From Corynebacterium hansenii (GTDB lineage: Bacteria; Actinomycetota; Actinomycetes; Mycobacteriales; Mycobacteriaceae): a DNA stretch of 64,000 bases. Numbering within the stretch: the stretch's first letter is position 1; every line of letters begins with the position of its first letter. A program made the position numbers and the translations under genes. Where the stretch lies: assembly GCF_030408795.1 (NCBI RefSeq), contig NZ_CP047211.1:2914001-2978000 (forward strand), in the 5' to 3' direction. The notes beneath the pieces are model-generated. The model was not told the origin of the DNA. It worked only from the letters and a program-made list of their open reading frames with translations, and made no database searches. Positions 44,302-56,100 of the stretch are shown here, piece after piece.

Positions 44302-46971
44302 ATGTTCTATCGATGGGGAGCCTTCGCGTACCGGCATCGCGTCATCACGCCGCTGGTTCTCGTCGTCGGCCTGCTCGCACTGTTCATCTTCTCGGGCACG
44401 AAGCTGGGCGACCGGCTCGACCAGGAGGGCTGGGATGACCCGGGGTCGGATTCGACCGCCGCGGCCGTCCTGGAGGAGAAGACGTTCGGGCGGGACAACT
44501 CCGGCGACGTGATCGTCCTCGTCGATGCACCCGACGGGGCCACCGTCGATGATCCGGGCCTGAAGCAGAGGGTCAACGAGCACTTCGCCCGCCTGCAGGC
44601 CGAGAATTCCCAGTACGTCGACCACGTCACCAGCTACTTCTCCAACAATCAGGCGGTGCTGGCGACGCCGGACAAGAAGACCGCGTTCGTCGCGATCGGC
44701 CTGAAGGGCACCGGCAACGACGTCCTGAAGAACTACCGCGCCATCGAGGACAAGATCCCGGTGGCGGGCGTGGACATGGAGGTCGCCGGCGCGACCCCCG
44801 TCGCCGGTGCCCTGGATTCGGGCATGGCCGACGACATCGGGCGCGCGGAGCTGATCGGCCTGCCCATCGTGGCGATTCTGCTGCTCCTCGTCTTCGGCGG
44901 CGTGGTGGCGGCGTCGATGCCGCTGATCGTGGGCATCCTGTCCATCGCGGGGTCGCTGGGCATCCTGTCGATGCTGGCGTCGGTGACGCAGGTCAACGCC
45001 TTCGCCCAGTCGGTGGTGACGCTGCTGGGCCTGGGCCTGGCCATCGACTACGGCCTGTTCATGGTTTCCCGGTTCCGCGAGGAGATGGCCGAGGGCGTGC
45101 CCGTCCCCCAGGCGGTGGCGAATACGACGGCGACGGCCGGCAAGACCGTGGTGTTCTCCGCGGCGATGGTCGCGGTCGCACTGTCGGGCCTGCTGCTGTT
45201 CCCCCAGGCCTTCCTGAAATCGGTCGCCTACGGCGCCATTTCGGCTGTGGCGCTGGCGGCGCTGCTGTCGCTGTCCGTGCTGCCGGCGCTGTTCGCGCTG
45301 CTGGGCAAGAACATCGACAAGTGGAGCATCCGCCGCGCGGGCCGCACCCGCGAGCAGTCGATGAACTCGCTGTGGGGCCGCATCCCGGCCTGGGCGATGA
45401 AGCATTCGAAGCTGGTCACCGTGGCGGTGTGCTTCGGCCTGCTGGCCCTGACGCTGCCGCTGATCGGCATCAAGTTCGGCGGCATCAACGAGACCTACCT
45501 GCCGCCGGCGAACGAGACCCGCGTGGCGCAGGAGCGCTTCGACGCCAACTTCCCGACCATGCGCACAGACCCGGTGAAGCTGGTCATCGAGGACGGCGGC
45601 AACCCGCGCGCGGTCGGCGAGATCTACCAGAAGGCGAACCAGGTCGAGGGCCTGACGGACCGCTTCAAGATCGCCCGGCCGACGAAGGACGGCGTCACCG
45701 TGCTGTCGGCGGGCATCGCCGACCGCAAGGACAACGCGCGCGTCGTCGAGCAGCTGCGCGACATCGCCGTCCCGCAGGGCGCGAAGGTCTACATCGGCGG
45801 CACTCCGACGATGGAGGTGGAGTCCATCGAGGCGCTGTTCGACAAGCTGCCGTGGATGATCCTCTACATGGTGGTGGCCACGTTCATCCTGATGGCGCTG
45901 GTGTTCGGGTCGATCATCCTGCCGGCGAAGGCGATCATCATGACGGCCCTGGGCCTCGGCGCGACGCTGGGCGTGCTCACGGCGATGTTCGTCGACGGCG
46001 TGGGCGCGGGCCTGTTCGGCTTCACGCCGGGGCCGCTGATGAGCCCGGTGCTGGTGCTGATCATCGCGATCATCTACGGCCTGTCCACGGACTACGAGGT
46101 GTTCCTGGTGTCCAGGATGGTGGAGGACCGCGAGGCCGGCGCAGCCACGCCGCACGCCATCCAGTTCGGCACGGCGAACACGGGCGGCATCATCACGGCC
46201 GCGGCGCTGATCATGATCGTCGTGGCCGGCGCGTTCGGGTTCTCGGACATCGTGATGATGAAGTACATCGCCTTCGGCATGATCGCCGCCCTGTTCCTCG
46301 ACGCGACGATCATCCGCATGCTGCTGGTCCCGGCGGTGATGAAGCTGCTGGGCGACGATTGCTGGTGGGCGCCGCAGTGGGTCAAGCGCATGTCGGAGCG
46401 CCTGGGCCACGGGTCGGCGGTGCCGTCGCCGGTGGGCCGCGTGCCCGAGATGGCGGGCGCCCCGGCCGCCCCGTCGGGCGTGGCGGAGGCTCCGGCCGGG
46501 TCGGCGACGGCGGTCGGCGCGGCGAGCGCGGCGCGGGGCGTGTCCTACGCCGATGCCCCGCTTGACGACGCCCACCGCACCGCCGAGCAGCCGAAGGCCC
46601 CGCCGCTGCCGGCGCACACGGAGTCCGGCGAACCCATCTACGAGGGCGAGCTCGTCGAGGAAGATCCCGCGGCCGGCTTCGGCGGCCTGGACCCGCACGA
46701 CGATTTCGTCGCGGGCTACGCGGGCGACGCCGACTTCGACGCCGCCGCTGCCGCCGCGGCCGGCGAGGAGCCGATCCACGTGCCGGAGGGCCGCCTGACG
46801 GTGCGCGACATCATGCTGCGCCTGGAGTGGGAGAGGCGCGAGGCCCTGGGCCCCGGCGGCTCTTCGGGCGACGCCGGCCACGGGGGCGCCGGACATGGCG
46901 CCCACCGCGACGCCGGCCGCGGTGGCGCCGCCTCCGGCGAATCCGACCCGGGGCCGGTCGATAACCGATGA
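44302..46971 (+). CDS. mmpL3: MmpL3/CmpL1-type trehalose monomycolate exporter
   Basis: An 889-residue RND-family transporter that flips or exports TMM to the periplasm. It has twelve predicted helices and two porter domains. The proton-relay Asp-Tyr pairs are in GLGLAIDYGLFMVSRFREE (D249-Y250) and YGLSTDYEVFLVSRMVEDREAG (D597-Y598), equivalent to D256/Y257 and D645/Y646 of M. tuberculosis MmpL3. The roughly 180-residue C-terminal tail is Ala/Gly/Asp-rich and disordered, carrying a GCTTGACGACG copy (46560-46570, LDDA with rare CTT). ATG 44302 gives the canonical MFYRWGAFAYRHR; the longer frame overlaps the NYN gene. It overlaps the next gene by ATGA. Confidence 0.94.
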   Translation: MFYRWGAFAYRHRVITPLVLVVGLLALFIFSGTKLGDRLDQEGWDDPGSDSTAAAVLEEKTFGRDNSGDVIVLVDAPDGATVDDPGLKQRVNEHFARLQAENSQYVDHVTSYFSNNQAVLATPDKKTAFVAIGLKGTGNDVLKNYRAIEDKIPVAGVDMEVAGATPVAGALDSGMADDIGRAELIGLPIVAILLLLVFGGVVAASMPLIVGILSIAGSLGILSMLASVTQVNAFAQSVVTLLGLGLAIDYGLFMVSRFREEMAEGVPVPQAVANTTATAGKTVVFSAAMVAVALSGLLLFPQAFLKSVAYGAISAVALAALLSLSVLPALFALLGKNIDKWSIRRAGRTREQSMNSLWGRIPAWAMKHSKLVTVAVCFGLLALTLPLIGIKFGGINETYLPPANETRVAQERFDANFPTMRTDPVKLVIEDGGNPRAVGEIYQKANQVEGLTDRFKIARPTKDGVTVLSAGIADRKDNARVVEQLRDIAVPQGAKVYIGGTPTMEVESIEALFDKLPWMILYMVVATFILMALVFGSIILPAKAIIMTALGLGATLGVLTAMFVDGVGAGLFGFTPGPLMSPVLVLIIAIIYGLSTDYEVFLVSRMVEDREAGAATPHAIQFGTANTGGIITAAALIMIVVAGAFGFSDIVMMKYIAFGMIAALFLDATIIRMLLVPAVMKLLGDDCWWAPQWVKRMSERLGHGSAVPSPVGRVPEMAGAPAAPSGVAEAPAGSATAVGAASAARGVSYADAPLDDAHRTAEQPKAPPLPAHTESGEPIYEGELVEEDPAAGFGGLDPHDDFVAGYAGDADFDAAAAAAAGEEPIHVPEGRLTVRDIMLRLEWERREALGPGGSSGDAGHGGAGHGAHRDAGRGGAASGESDPGPVDNR

Positions 46972-48050
46972 CCCGCATGCGCGGCGCCGCCCGCAAGGTG
47001 GCGTCCGCCGCCTCGGCTTCGTGGATCCGGTGGGCGCTGACCCTGGTGATCCTCGGCGTCGCGCTGTGGTTCACGGTGCGCAACTGGGGCAGCGTCGTCG
47101 ACGGCTGGCGGACGTTCCTCCGCGCCGACTTCGGCTGGGTGCTCGCATCGGCCGCGATGGTCGCACTGTCCCTGTTCGCCATGGCCGAGGTGATGCGCCT
47201 GCTGCTGCGCTCGGCCCATGTGCCGGTGACCGCCCGCGCCACCAACTCACTGGTGCTCGCCGCCAACGCGTGGTCGGTGTCGGTGCCCGGCGGCGTGGCG
47301 TTCTCCACCGCCCTGCAGGTGCGCAGGCAGCTTAAGTGGGGCGCGTCGCCCGTGGTGATCAGCTGGTTCATCCTGCTGTCCGGGGCGCTGAGTTTCCTGG
47401 GGCTCGTGGCGCTGGCGCTGGTCGCCCTGTTCTTCATCGGCGGCACCGCACCCGGGCGGCTCATCGCCGCGGGCGCCGCCGTGCTCGCGATGACGGCGCT
47501 GCTGTGGTGGTTTTCCCGGAACACGGCGGTGATCGAGACCGTCGCAAAGCAGATCCTCAAGGCCGTCAACGCGCTGCGCCGCAAGCCGCCGGAAAGCGGC
47601 GCCGCCAAGCTGCAGACCACCATCCGGCAGCTGACCAGCGTGCGGCTCAGCCCGCTGCGCATGGTCATCGTGTTCGCGTGGTCGCTGATCAACTGGATCG
47701 GCGACGTCGCCTGCCTCTACGCGGCCATGCGCGCGGTCGGCGTGGAGGACGTGACGGTGAACACCATCGTGATGGCGTTCGTGCTCAGCAAGGTCGCCGG
47801 GTTCATCCAGGCGACCCCCGGCGGCGTCGGCCCCGTGGAGGCCGTGCTCACCGGCACCCTCATCGCCTCCGGCATGGTCGGCACCGATGCCGTGGCGACG
47901 GTGCTGATCTACCGCCTCGTGTCGTTCATCCTGCCCGCCGCCGTCGGCTGGGTCGTGTACCTGGTCGGCTACGGCGGCGACCGCCGCAAGGACATCGAAG
48001 CGGAAAACGGCGCGGGCGACGATGATGGGGGCGGGCGCCCGCCCGGATAG
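46968..48050 (+). CDS. Flippase-like integral membrane protein (LPG-synthase TM / UPF0104 family), Rv0204c-like
   Basis: A 360-residue protein with about eight helices. Signature pieces are WIRWALTLVILGVALWFTVRNWGSVVDGW, NSLVLAANAWSVSVPGGVAFSTALQVRRQ and VLSKVAGFIQATPGGVGPVEAVLTGTLIASG, the last being the PGGxGxxE motif of the lysylphosphatidylglycerol-synthase-like TM family, which includes lipid flippases. Coupling by ATGA to mmpL3 and conservation of the pair in mycolate bacteria suggest a part in glycolipid traffic, which is an inference. A GCTTTGCGACG motif (47540-47550, minus strand) encodes TVAKQ using a GCA codon. Confidence 0.85.
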   Translation: MTRMRGAARKVASAASASWIRWALTLVILGVALWFTVRNWGSVVDGWRTFLRADFGWVLASAAMVALSLFAMAEVMRLLLRSAHVPVTARATNSLVLAANAWSVSVPGGVAFSTALQVRRQLKWGASPVVISWFILLSGALSFLGLVALALVALFFIGGTAPGRLIAAGAAVLAMTALLWWFSRNTAVIETVAKQILKAVNALRRKPPESGAAKLQTTIRQLTSVRLSPLRMVIVFAWSLINWIGDVACLYAAMRAVGVEDVTVNTIVMAFVLSKVAGFIQATPGGVGPVEAVLTGTLIASGMVGTDAVATVLIYRLVSFILPAAVGWVVYLVGYGGDRRKDIEAENGAGDDDGGGRPPG

Positions 48051-48124
48051 GCCCTGCGGGCGCAAGCAACCGCAAACAAGAACCGAAACACTCGAAACCG
48101 GAATACCGAACCACAGGAGCAACA

Positions 48125-48502
48125 GTGTCCGTCACCCGCACGATCGCCATGGATTTCTTCGCGATCTTCGCCTTCGCCGTGCTCGCCCGCCTGGCGCACA
48201 ACACCGAAGCCGACCCGTTCACGCTGACCAACGTGCTGGACACCCTGTGGCCCTTCCTCGTCGGCGGCGCCATCGGCCACGGCATCTGCGCCGCAGCGAA
48301 GAAGCACCCGCTGCCCATCGCGCCCGGCGGCGTCATCGTCTGGCTGGCCACCGCCGCCACCGGCCTGGCCATCTGGGGCCTGCGCCACGGGGCCGTGCCG
48401 CACTGGTCGTTCATCATCGTCGCCACCGTCATGAGCGGCCTGCTCCTGCTCGGCCTGCGCCTGGTGGCGAAGATCGTGCTCAAGGACCGCACCCCCGCCT
48501 GA
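48125..48502 (+). CDS. DUF3054 membrane protein
   Basis: A 125-residue protein with four predicted helices: IAMDFFAIFAFAVLARLAHN, LWPFLVGGAIGHGI, GVIVWLATAATGLAIWGL and WSFIIVATVMSGLLLLGLRL. The DFxxIxxFAxxAR(x)xH start is characteristic of DUF3054. The start codon is GTG 48125 with RBS AGGAG at optimal spacing. It follows the flippase-like gene on the same strand, as in C. glutamicum. Function is unknown. Confidence 0.85.
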   Translation: MSVTRTIAMDFFAIFAFAVLARLAHNTEADPFTLTNVLDTLWPFLVGGAIGHGICAAAKKHPLPIAPGGVIVWLATAATGLAIWGLRHGAVPHWSFIIVATVMSGLLLLGLRLVAKIVLKDRTPA

Positions 48503-48687
48503 GCGCCGGGTCGGGAGCCGATCCCGCGCCGAACCGACCCGGTTCGGGGGCACGATCCGATCCCGAACCGATCTGGCGCGGACCAGGCCCGATGCGACCA
48601 TGATTCCCGCCACAATTCGCGGCCGAGCCAACTCCGAATCACATTTCCGGTTTTTCATTCGGCCCATGAAGGCGAATAATCGGGGAC

Positions 48688-50289
<1,602 letters not shown>

Positions 50290-50334
50290 CCTTCGCGCGG
50301 ATGTACCCCGCCGACGGGCGCGGAAAGACGGGGT

Positions 50335-50374
50335 CGGCCCGCCGCATGAGACTTGCGGCGGGCCGGCCCCTTTT
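50335..50374 (+). terminator. Rho-independent terminator of the POT transporter
   Basis: Stem of about 12 bp (GGCCCGCCGCA with TGCGGCGGGCC plus a flanking C-G), a 7-nt loop, then CGGCCCCTTTT. Confidence 0.88.
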
Positions 50375-50381
50375 CCATTTC

Positions 50382-50392
50382 GCTTGACGACG
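50382..50392 (+). repeat. Dispersed 11-bp motif, GCTTGACGACG, intergenic copy
   Basis: Exact copy placed 8 bp after the POT terminator T-run, followed by CC. Confidence 0.85.
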
Positions 50393-50477
50393 CCCACGCG
50401 CCACCCCGAGCGGCCCAGGATTCGCGGGCACCCGCACTCGCGACGTCAGATCTCTTCTCGGGCCGCCTCCTTCCGGT

Positions 50478-50604
50478 GCACAGCAGCTAACCCACCCCGA
50501 ATCGCGCCCAGCCGCCGCAACCTCCCGGGGCACAGCAGCTAACCCACCCCGAATGGGCAACCCCACCCGTTACAGCGGGTGGGTCTGCGCATTCGGGGTG
50601 GGTT
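50478..50604. repeat. Direct repeat plus nested hairpin element
   Basis: A 25-bp sequence is repeated exactly at 50478-50502 and 50530-50554 (period 52). The last 14 bp of the second copy (AACCCACCCCGAAT, 50541-50554) are inverted at 50591-50604. A second hairpin, CCACCCG with CGGGTGG, nests inside the loop. The result is a roughly 65-nt fold with two stacked stems in a 496-bp gap that has no supported gene. It could terminate the minus-strand TM2 transcript, encode a small RNA, or be a mobile repeat. Confidence 0.7.
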
Positions 50605-50785
50605 TACGTGGGAGTGCGGGGCGCAGACCGGGTAGACGGCGGGCGCACTGCGTCTGGTACCGCGAGTCCCCGGGCGCCGTCACCCCGGTAGCCGGAGTCC
50701 GCCGCGGGCGCCCCCGGCGCTGGATCACCCCAGCTGCCGCGATACGCCCGGTATCCGGCGTTCGCAACCTGGCGGGGCATGACGC

Positions 50786-51496
50786 CTAGACCAGCGGATA
50801 GCCGTCCGCGTCGCGTTCGTACTCGCCGGAGCTGGTGAGGATCAGGATGAACTCGACGAACACCCAAATGCCGACCACGAATATGACGAGAAACCCGACG
50901 AGCAGGATCATCAGGACACCACCGACGAGCGTCAGCACCAGCTGGATCATGGCCCGGCTGGTGTAGCCGAGATAAAAATTGTGCACGCCCAACATGCCGA
51001 AGAAGAGCGCGAACAACGCGGCGGCGACCCTCGACTTCAGGGGGCGGGGCAGGCCGTCGGGCCCGTACGCCTGCGCCGGTTGGTAACCATAGGCCTGCAT
51101 CTGCCCGTAGGCCGGCTGCGCGTAAAAAGGCTCCTGCCCGGGCTGCGCATACGCCTGCTGGTCATACCCGGGCTGGGCGAACCGGGCATCGGAGGACGGG
51201 CTTCCCGCGTCCTGCACCCCATACGGCTGCTGGCCATACGCCTGCTGGTCGTTGGGCTGACCGCCGTAGGGCTGCTGCCCGGAAGCCGCGGCATCCTGGC
51301 CGTACCCGCCGTATGGGCCGCCCTGAGCCCCCTGGCCGTACCGGCCATAGGGGTCGTCCCCGCCGTAATCCTGGCCGTAACCCTGGTTCTGGCCGTACCC
51401 GTACGCGGGACCCTGCCCCTGGGACCGGCCATTGGAGGAGTTGCCGCTCTGGCCGCCGAAGGGGTTGTCGTAGGGGTTGTCGTAGGGGTTGCTCAT
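50786..51496 (-). CDS. TM2-domain protein with Gly/Gln/Tyr-rich N-terminus
   Basis: A 236-residue protein. Residues 1-150 are a low-complexity prion-like region rich in PYG, QQPYG and YGQ units. The TM2 domain follows (about 155-220): LKSRVAAALFALFFGMLGVHNFYLGYTSRAMIQLVLTLVG, with two helices and the conserved G-x-H-x-F-Y-x-G turn. TM2 proteins are common actinobacterial membrane proteins of unknown function. ATG 51496 was chosen because AGGAG lies 9 bp upstream; an ATG 6 bp earlier is too close to it. The nested hairpin at 50530-50604 lies after the stop. Confidence 0.8.
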   Translation of the reverse strand: MSNPYDNPYDNPFGGQSGNSSNGRSQGQGPAYGYGQNQGYGQDYGGDDPYGRYGQGAQGGPYGGYGQDAAASGQQPYGGQPNDQQAYGQQPYGVQDAGSPSSDARFAQPGYDQQAYAQPGQEPFYAQPAYGQMQAYGYQPAQAYGPDGLPRPLKSRVAAALFALFFGMLGVHNFYLGYTSRAMIQLVLTLVGGVLMILLVGFLVIFVVGIWVFVEFILILTSSGEYERDADGYPLV

Positions 51497-51638
51497 CGCC
51501 ATCTGCTCCTATGGGTCTCTTACGCCGAGCAAAGCCTAGCGCCAGCGCCGGATTCGCGGACCCGCGGGGGCACGCCAAGGTGTTCGACTCCTCCCCCGCC
51601 GCGGCGGGGCTCCCGCCCGGGTTGGGGCGGGCACCCGA

Positions 51639-53189
51639 TCACATCGGGGCGATCTCGCGCTTTTTGCGGACCTGCGGCAGCTGCTTGCCCCGCAGCTGCT
51701 CGAGGGCGCGGCGCAGCTGCACGCGCGTCTCCGACGGCATGATCATCGCGTCGACGTACCCGCGCTCGGCGGCGACGTACGGGCTCGTCATGTTCTCGTT
51801 GTAGAAGTCCATGAACATCTTCTTCATCGCCGGCTGCTGGTCCTCGGGCATCTCGGCGAGCTGCCGGCCCTGGATCATCACCACGGCGGCCTCGGCGCCC
51901 ATCACGGCGATCTGCGCCGTCGGCCACGCGAAGTTCAGGTCGCCGCCCAGGTTCTTCGAGCCCATCACCGCGTACGCGCCGCCGAAGGCCTTGCGCACGA
52001 TGATGGTCACCTTCGGCACCGACGCCTGAGCCAGCGCGAAGCCCAGCTTGGCGCCGCGGTGGATGATGCCGGACTTCTCCTGCTGCACGCCCGGCAGGTA
52101 GCCGGGGGTGTCCACGACGTAAACGATCGGGATGTCGTAGGCGTCGCAGATGTTGGAGAAGCGGGAGCCCTTCTCGGAGCAGTCCGCGTCGAGGCAGCCC
52201 GCCAGGTGCATCGGCTGGTTGGCCAGCACGCCGACGGTGCGGCCGTCGACGCGGGCGAAGCCGGTGATCAGGTTCGGCGCGTAGTCCGGCTGGACCTCGA
52301 TGAAGTCTTCGTCGTCGAAGATCCTGGTCAGGACCTCCATGATGTCGTAGCCCGCGTTCGGGTCATCGGGGATGATCGTGTCCAGCGACCGGTCGCGGTC
52401 GGTGGTCTCCTCCGACGGCGCCCAGTACGGCGGCAGGGGCTCGTGGACGGAGCTGGGCAGACGGTCGAGCAGGTCCTGGACGTAGTTGAAGGCGTCCTCC
52501 TCGTCCTCGGCGACGTAGGAGACGTTGCCGTTGCGGGCCTGCTGCTCCGCGCCGCCGAGCTCGGCGGAGGAGATGTCCTCGCCGGTGACCGAGCGGATGA
52601 CCTCGGGACCGGTGATGAACATCTCGGTGCGGTCCTTGACCGCGATGAGGAAGTCGGTGGTCACCGGGGCGTAGACGGCGCCGCCTGCGCACTTGCCCAG
52701 GAGGATGGAAATCTGCGGCGACTGCCCGGACAGGGGCAGCTGGCGGCGCGAGATCTCGGAGTACATGGCCAGCGACGTCACGGCGTCCTGGATGCGGGCG
52801 CCGCCGGAGTCGTTGATGCCGATGACGGGGCAGCCGACCTTGGTGGCCAGGTCCATGAGGTCGCAGACCTTCTTGCCGAACGTGACGCCGACGGAACCGC
52901 CGTAGACGGACTTGTCGTGGGCGTACACCGCGACCGGGCGGCCGCCGATGCGGGCGGTGCCGGTGACCACGCCGTCGCCGTAGGGCGCGTCGGCTTCGTC
53001 GGGGGTGCGGCCGAGCTGGCCGGTCTCCACGAAGGAGCCCGCGTCGACCAGGCGGGCGATGCGCTGGCGGGGCGTCGTCAGCCCGGCCGCGTCACGGCGC
53101 GCCTTGGCCCGCTCGCTGCCCGGATCCTGCGCCTGCTTCAGGCGTTCCTTGAGGTCGGCGAGCTTTTCGGCGGTGGTGTTGAGAGTCAA
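51639..53189 (-). CDS. accD4: Acyl-CoA carboxylase beta subunit AccD4
   Basis: A 516-residue carboxyltransferase that, with AccA3/AccD5/AccE, makes the carboxylated long-chain acyl-CoA extender used by Pks13. Landmarks are PVIGINDSGGARIQDAV, KCAGGAVYAPVTTDFLIAV and VDTPGYLPGVQQEKSGIIHRGAKL, then IVRKAFGGAYAVMGSKNLGGDLNFAWPTAQIAVMGAEAAV: the two oxyanion-hole regions of the crotonase-like fold. The start appears to be TTG 53189 (MTLNTTAEKLADLKERL); no ATG or GTG is in frame nearby. It lies 5 bp after the pks13 stop, in the conserved fadD32-pks13-accD4 operon. Confidence 0.95.
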   Translation of the reverse strand: MTLNTTAEKLADLKERLKQAQDPGSERAKARRDAAGLTTPRQRIARLVDAGSFVETGQLGRTPDEADAPYGDGVVTGTARIGGRPVAVYAHDKSVYGGSVGVTFGKKVCDLMDLATKVGCPVIGINDSGGARIQDAVTSLAMYSEISRRQLPLSGQSPQISILLGKCAGGAVYAPVTTDFLIAVKDRTEMFITGPEVIRSVTGEDISSAELGGAEQQARNGNVSYVAEDEEDAFNYVQDLLDRLPSSVHEPLPPYWAPSEETTDRDRSLDTIIPDDPNAGYDIMEVLTRIFDDEDFIEVQPDYAPNLITGFARVDGRTVGVLANQPMHLAGCLDADCSEKGSRFSNICDAYDIPIVYVVDTPGYLPGVQQEKSGIIHRGAKLGFALAQASVPKVTIIVRKAFGGAYAVMGSKNLGGDLNFAWPTAQIAVMGAEAAVVMIQGRQLAEMPEDQQPAMKKMFMDFYNENMTSPYVAAERGYVDAMIMPSETRVQLRRALEQLRGKQLPQVRKKREIAPM

Positions 53190-53194
53190 TTCGG

Positions 53195-56100
53195 TTACTG
53201 TCCATTCCCGGATTCGGCGTCCAGATCGTTCAGCCGGGCCCCCAGCCAGGAGCCGACCTTGGAGATTTCCGGTTCATCCACGACGGCGAGGTGGTCGCCG
53301 CGCAGGTGCACGATCTCCAAATCCTCCACGATAGCGGACCACCCGCCGTCCTCATCAATCGTCGCATAGCGCGGTTCGAGTTCGATGGCGCCGTCGTGCA
53401 TCCGCTCGGCGCGGAAGAGCACGACCGGCACGTCGACGTCGGCCCAGCGGGTCATGTCGAGCTGGTCGAGGATGCGGTTGTCCACGAACGACGCGCGCTG
53501 GTGCTCCAGCACGCCGCCGGACAGGCCGTGCTGCGACGAGTCGGCGGTGGCCAGGAACTGCTCGAGCATGGTCAGCAGCCCCTCCTCGCCCTGCTGGTCG
53601 AGCAGGTCGTGCGGCACCGGCAGGTCCAGGCCGTAGGTGCGCTTGGAGAAGTCCGCGTAGCGGTCCCAGCGGGCGTGCATCTCCTCCGGGGTGTCGGGCA
53701 CCTTTTCGGAGGGCTGCACGGTGTCCAGCAGCAAGATCTGCGCGATCTCGACGCCGGTTCCGCGCAGCTGGTGCGCGACCTCGTAGGCCAGCGCACCGCC
53801 GAAGCTCCAGCCGCCGAGGACGACGGGCAGGCCGGCGGAACGCTCCCGGATGTCCTCCAGGTAGGCGGCGGCGCGTTCGGTGATGTCGCCCTCGAGCCGC
53901 TCGACGCCGTAGACGGGGGCGTCGGCGGGCAGGCGGCGGACCAGCGGCTGGTAGACGGCGGAGGAACCGCCGGCCGGGTGGAAGAGGAACACGGCGGGCT
54001 TCGTCGACCCTTCGGCGCGTTCGCGCAGCACGCGGATGTTGCCCTCGACCTCGACCTCGAGGTGGGGGCGCAGCGTGTCCGCGAGGTCCGCGATCGTCTC
54101 GGCGGCGCGGACGTCGCCGACGGTGATCTCGGCGCCGGTGCGCTCCGACAGGCGCGCCGCGAGGGCGTCCGCGGTGGCGTCGTCAAGCGCGGGCAGTGCG
54201 TCGGTGACGCCACCGGCGCCCGCGCCGACGACGGTGGCCCACGTGCCGAACGCCATGCGTTCCGACGCATCGCGCGGCGGCACCCCGATCCCCTGCTTTG
54301 CGACGCCCGCGTCCGCGCCGTCCGCCGCATCCGTCGCGGCGGCGGGGGCCTGGTCCGCGGAGGCGGCGGTGGAGGAGTCGGCAGAGGAGTCCGCGGAGGC
54401 GGCATCGGAGTCGGCCGAAACCGCCGAAACCGAATCAGCGGGGGCACCGCCGGCGTGGGCCTCGGCGACCAGGTTCTCCACGAGGGTGATGACGTCCGCG
54501 ACGGAGGCGTCGCGAAGCGCCTGCACCTGCAGCGGCGGGATGGAGAAGTCGTGCTCGACGCGGTTCTTGATGCGCATGCCCATCAGCGAATCCAGGCCGA
54601 GGTCGATGAGCGGCAGCTCCAGCGGCAGGTCGTCGACGTCGTAGCCCATGGCCTCGCCGACGATGACGCGCAGGTGCGTCTCCACCGGCACACCGGAATC
54701 CGGCGACCAGCCGGGCTCGGCGGTCACGGCGGCCGAACCGGCCGCGGTGGGCATGCCCGGGGCGGCGGGCGTGCGGCCGGCCGCGCCGAAACCGGCGGGC
54801 GCGCCCGCGGCGGTGGACTCGGCGCCCACGGCGGCGCCGCCCGGGGTCACTCCGGCGACCGCGGCCGACGCTCCCGGCGCACCCGCGGCACCGGCCGCAC
54901 CGGCGGCGGAACCCCCGGCCGCGGTGCCCGGCACGGTGGCGACGCCGGCCTTGGCCAGCAGCTCCGTGGACCCGCCCTCGACGACGTGCACCGAAATCAC
55001 GGCGCCGCCGGGGTGGCGGGAGACGATGGTGGTCAGCTCGCCGGAGGCGGGCAGCACGCCGGCCTCCTCGACGGCCAGGACGGTCGCCCCCGGCACGGAG
55101 TCGGCGATGGCCGCGTCGATGATGGCGTGGATGGACGGCGCGGTGGCCGCGTCACCCGAGTAGGCGACGTCGCCGCCGGGCAGCGTGGTGCGCGAACCCG
55201 GGAGCTTGGCGCGGCCGCCCGTCGACGGGCGCGCGGAGGTCCAGAAGCGCTGGTGGCGCCAGTGGATGCCCGGCAGATCCGCGTAGGCGCCGGGGCCGGC
55301 CAGCGCCGACAGGTCGATGTCGTGGCCGTGGGCGTACAGCGTCGCGCAGGCCGCCGCCAGGGACTCCCCGGCGGACTCCTTGCGCTTGAGCAGGTGCACC
55401 AGCTGCGCATCCGGCAGGCCGGCGGCGAAGGCGGTGGCCATCGTCGGCATCAGCGCCACGGGGTTCGGCGCGAACTCCACGAAGGTGGTGTAGCCGGCGG
55501 CGCACGCGCGGGCGACGGCGTCGGAGAACCACACCGACTGGCGGGTGCAGCGAACGAAGTAGTCGGCGTCGTGGACGACGTCGCCGGGCTGGTACGTCAC
55601 GCCGCGGTCGACGGAGCTGAACAGCGGCACCGACAGCGGCGTCGGCTCGACGTCGGCGCACTCCGACCACAGCTCGCCCAGCAGCGGGTCCAGGGCGGAC
55701 GTGTGGCCCGCGCCCTTCACCGCCAGCGGGCGGGCCATCTTGCCCTCGCCGGTCAGGTGCTCCACCAGCGCGCCGATGGCAGGCTTCGGGCCGCCGACGG
55801 TGGTCATGGTAGGCGCGGCGTACACGGCCGGCTCGACGCCGGCGAATTCCGGATGCTCGGCCAGCAGCTCGTCGAGCTCGTCGACGGACAGCTCGACCAT
55901 CGCCATGCCGCCCTGCTCGTCCTCGGCGAGCATCGCCTCGCCCTCGCCCATCAGGCGGGAGCGGGCGCAGGCGACGCGCATGGACTCCTCCAGGGACAGG
56001 CCGCCGGCGGCGTAGGCCGCGGCGATCTCGCCCATGGACATGGCCACGACGGCCGCGGGCTCGGCGCCCAGCGCGCGCATCATGTCGGTCTGGGCGATCT

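Noticed and set aside
48506..48542. Terminator after the DUF3054 gene
   Set aside because: CCGGGTCGG-N19-CCGACCCGG pairs well, but the loop is long and no T-run follows; left uncalled.
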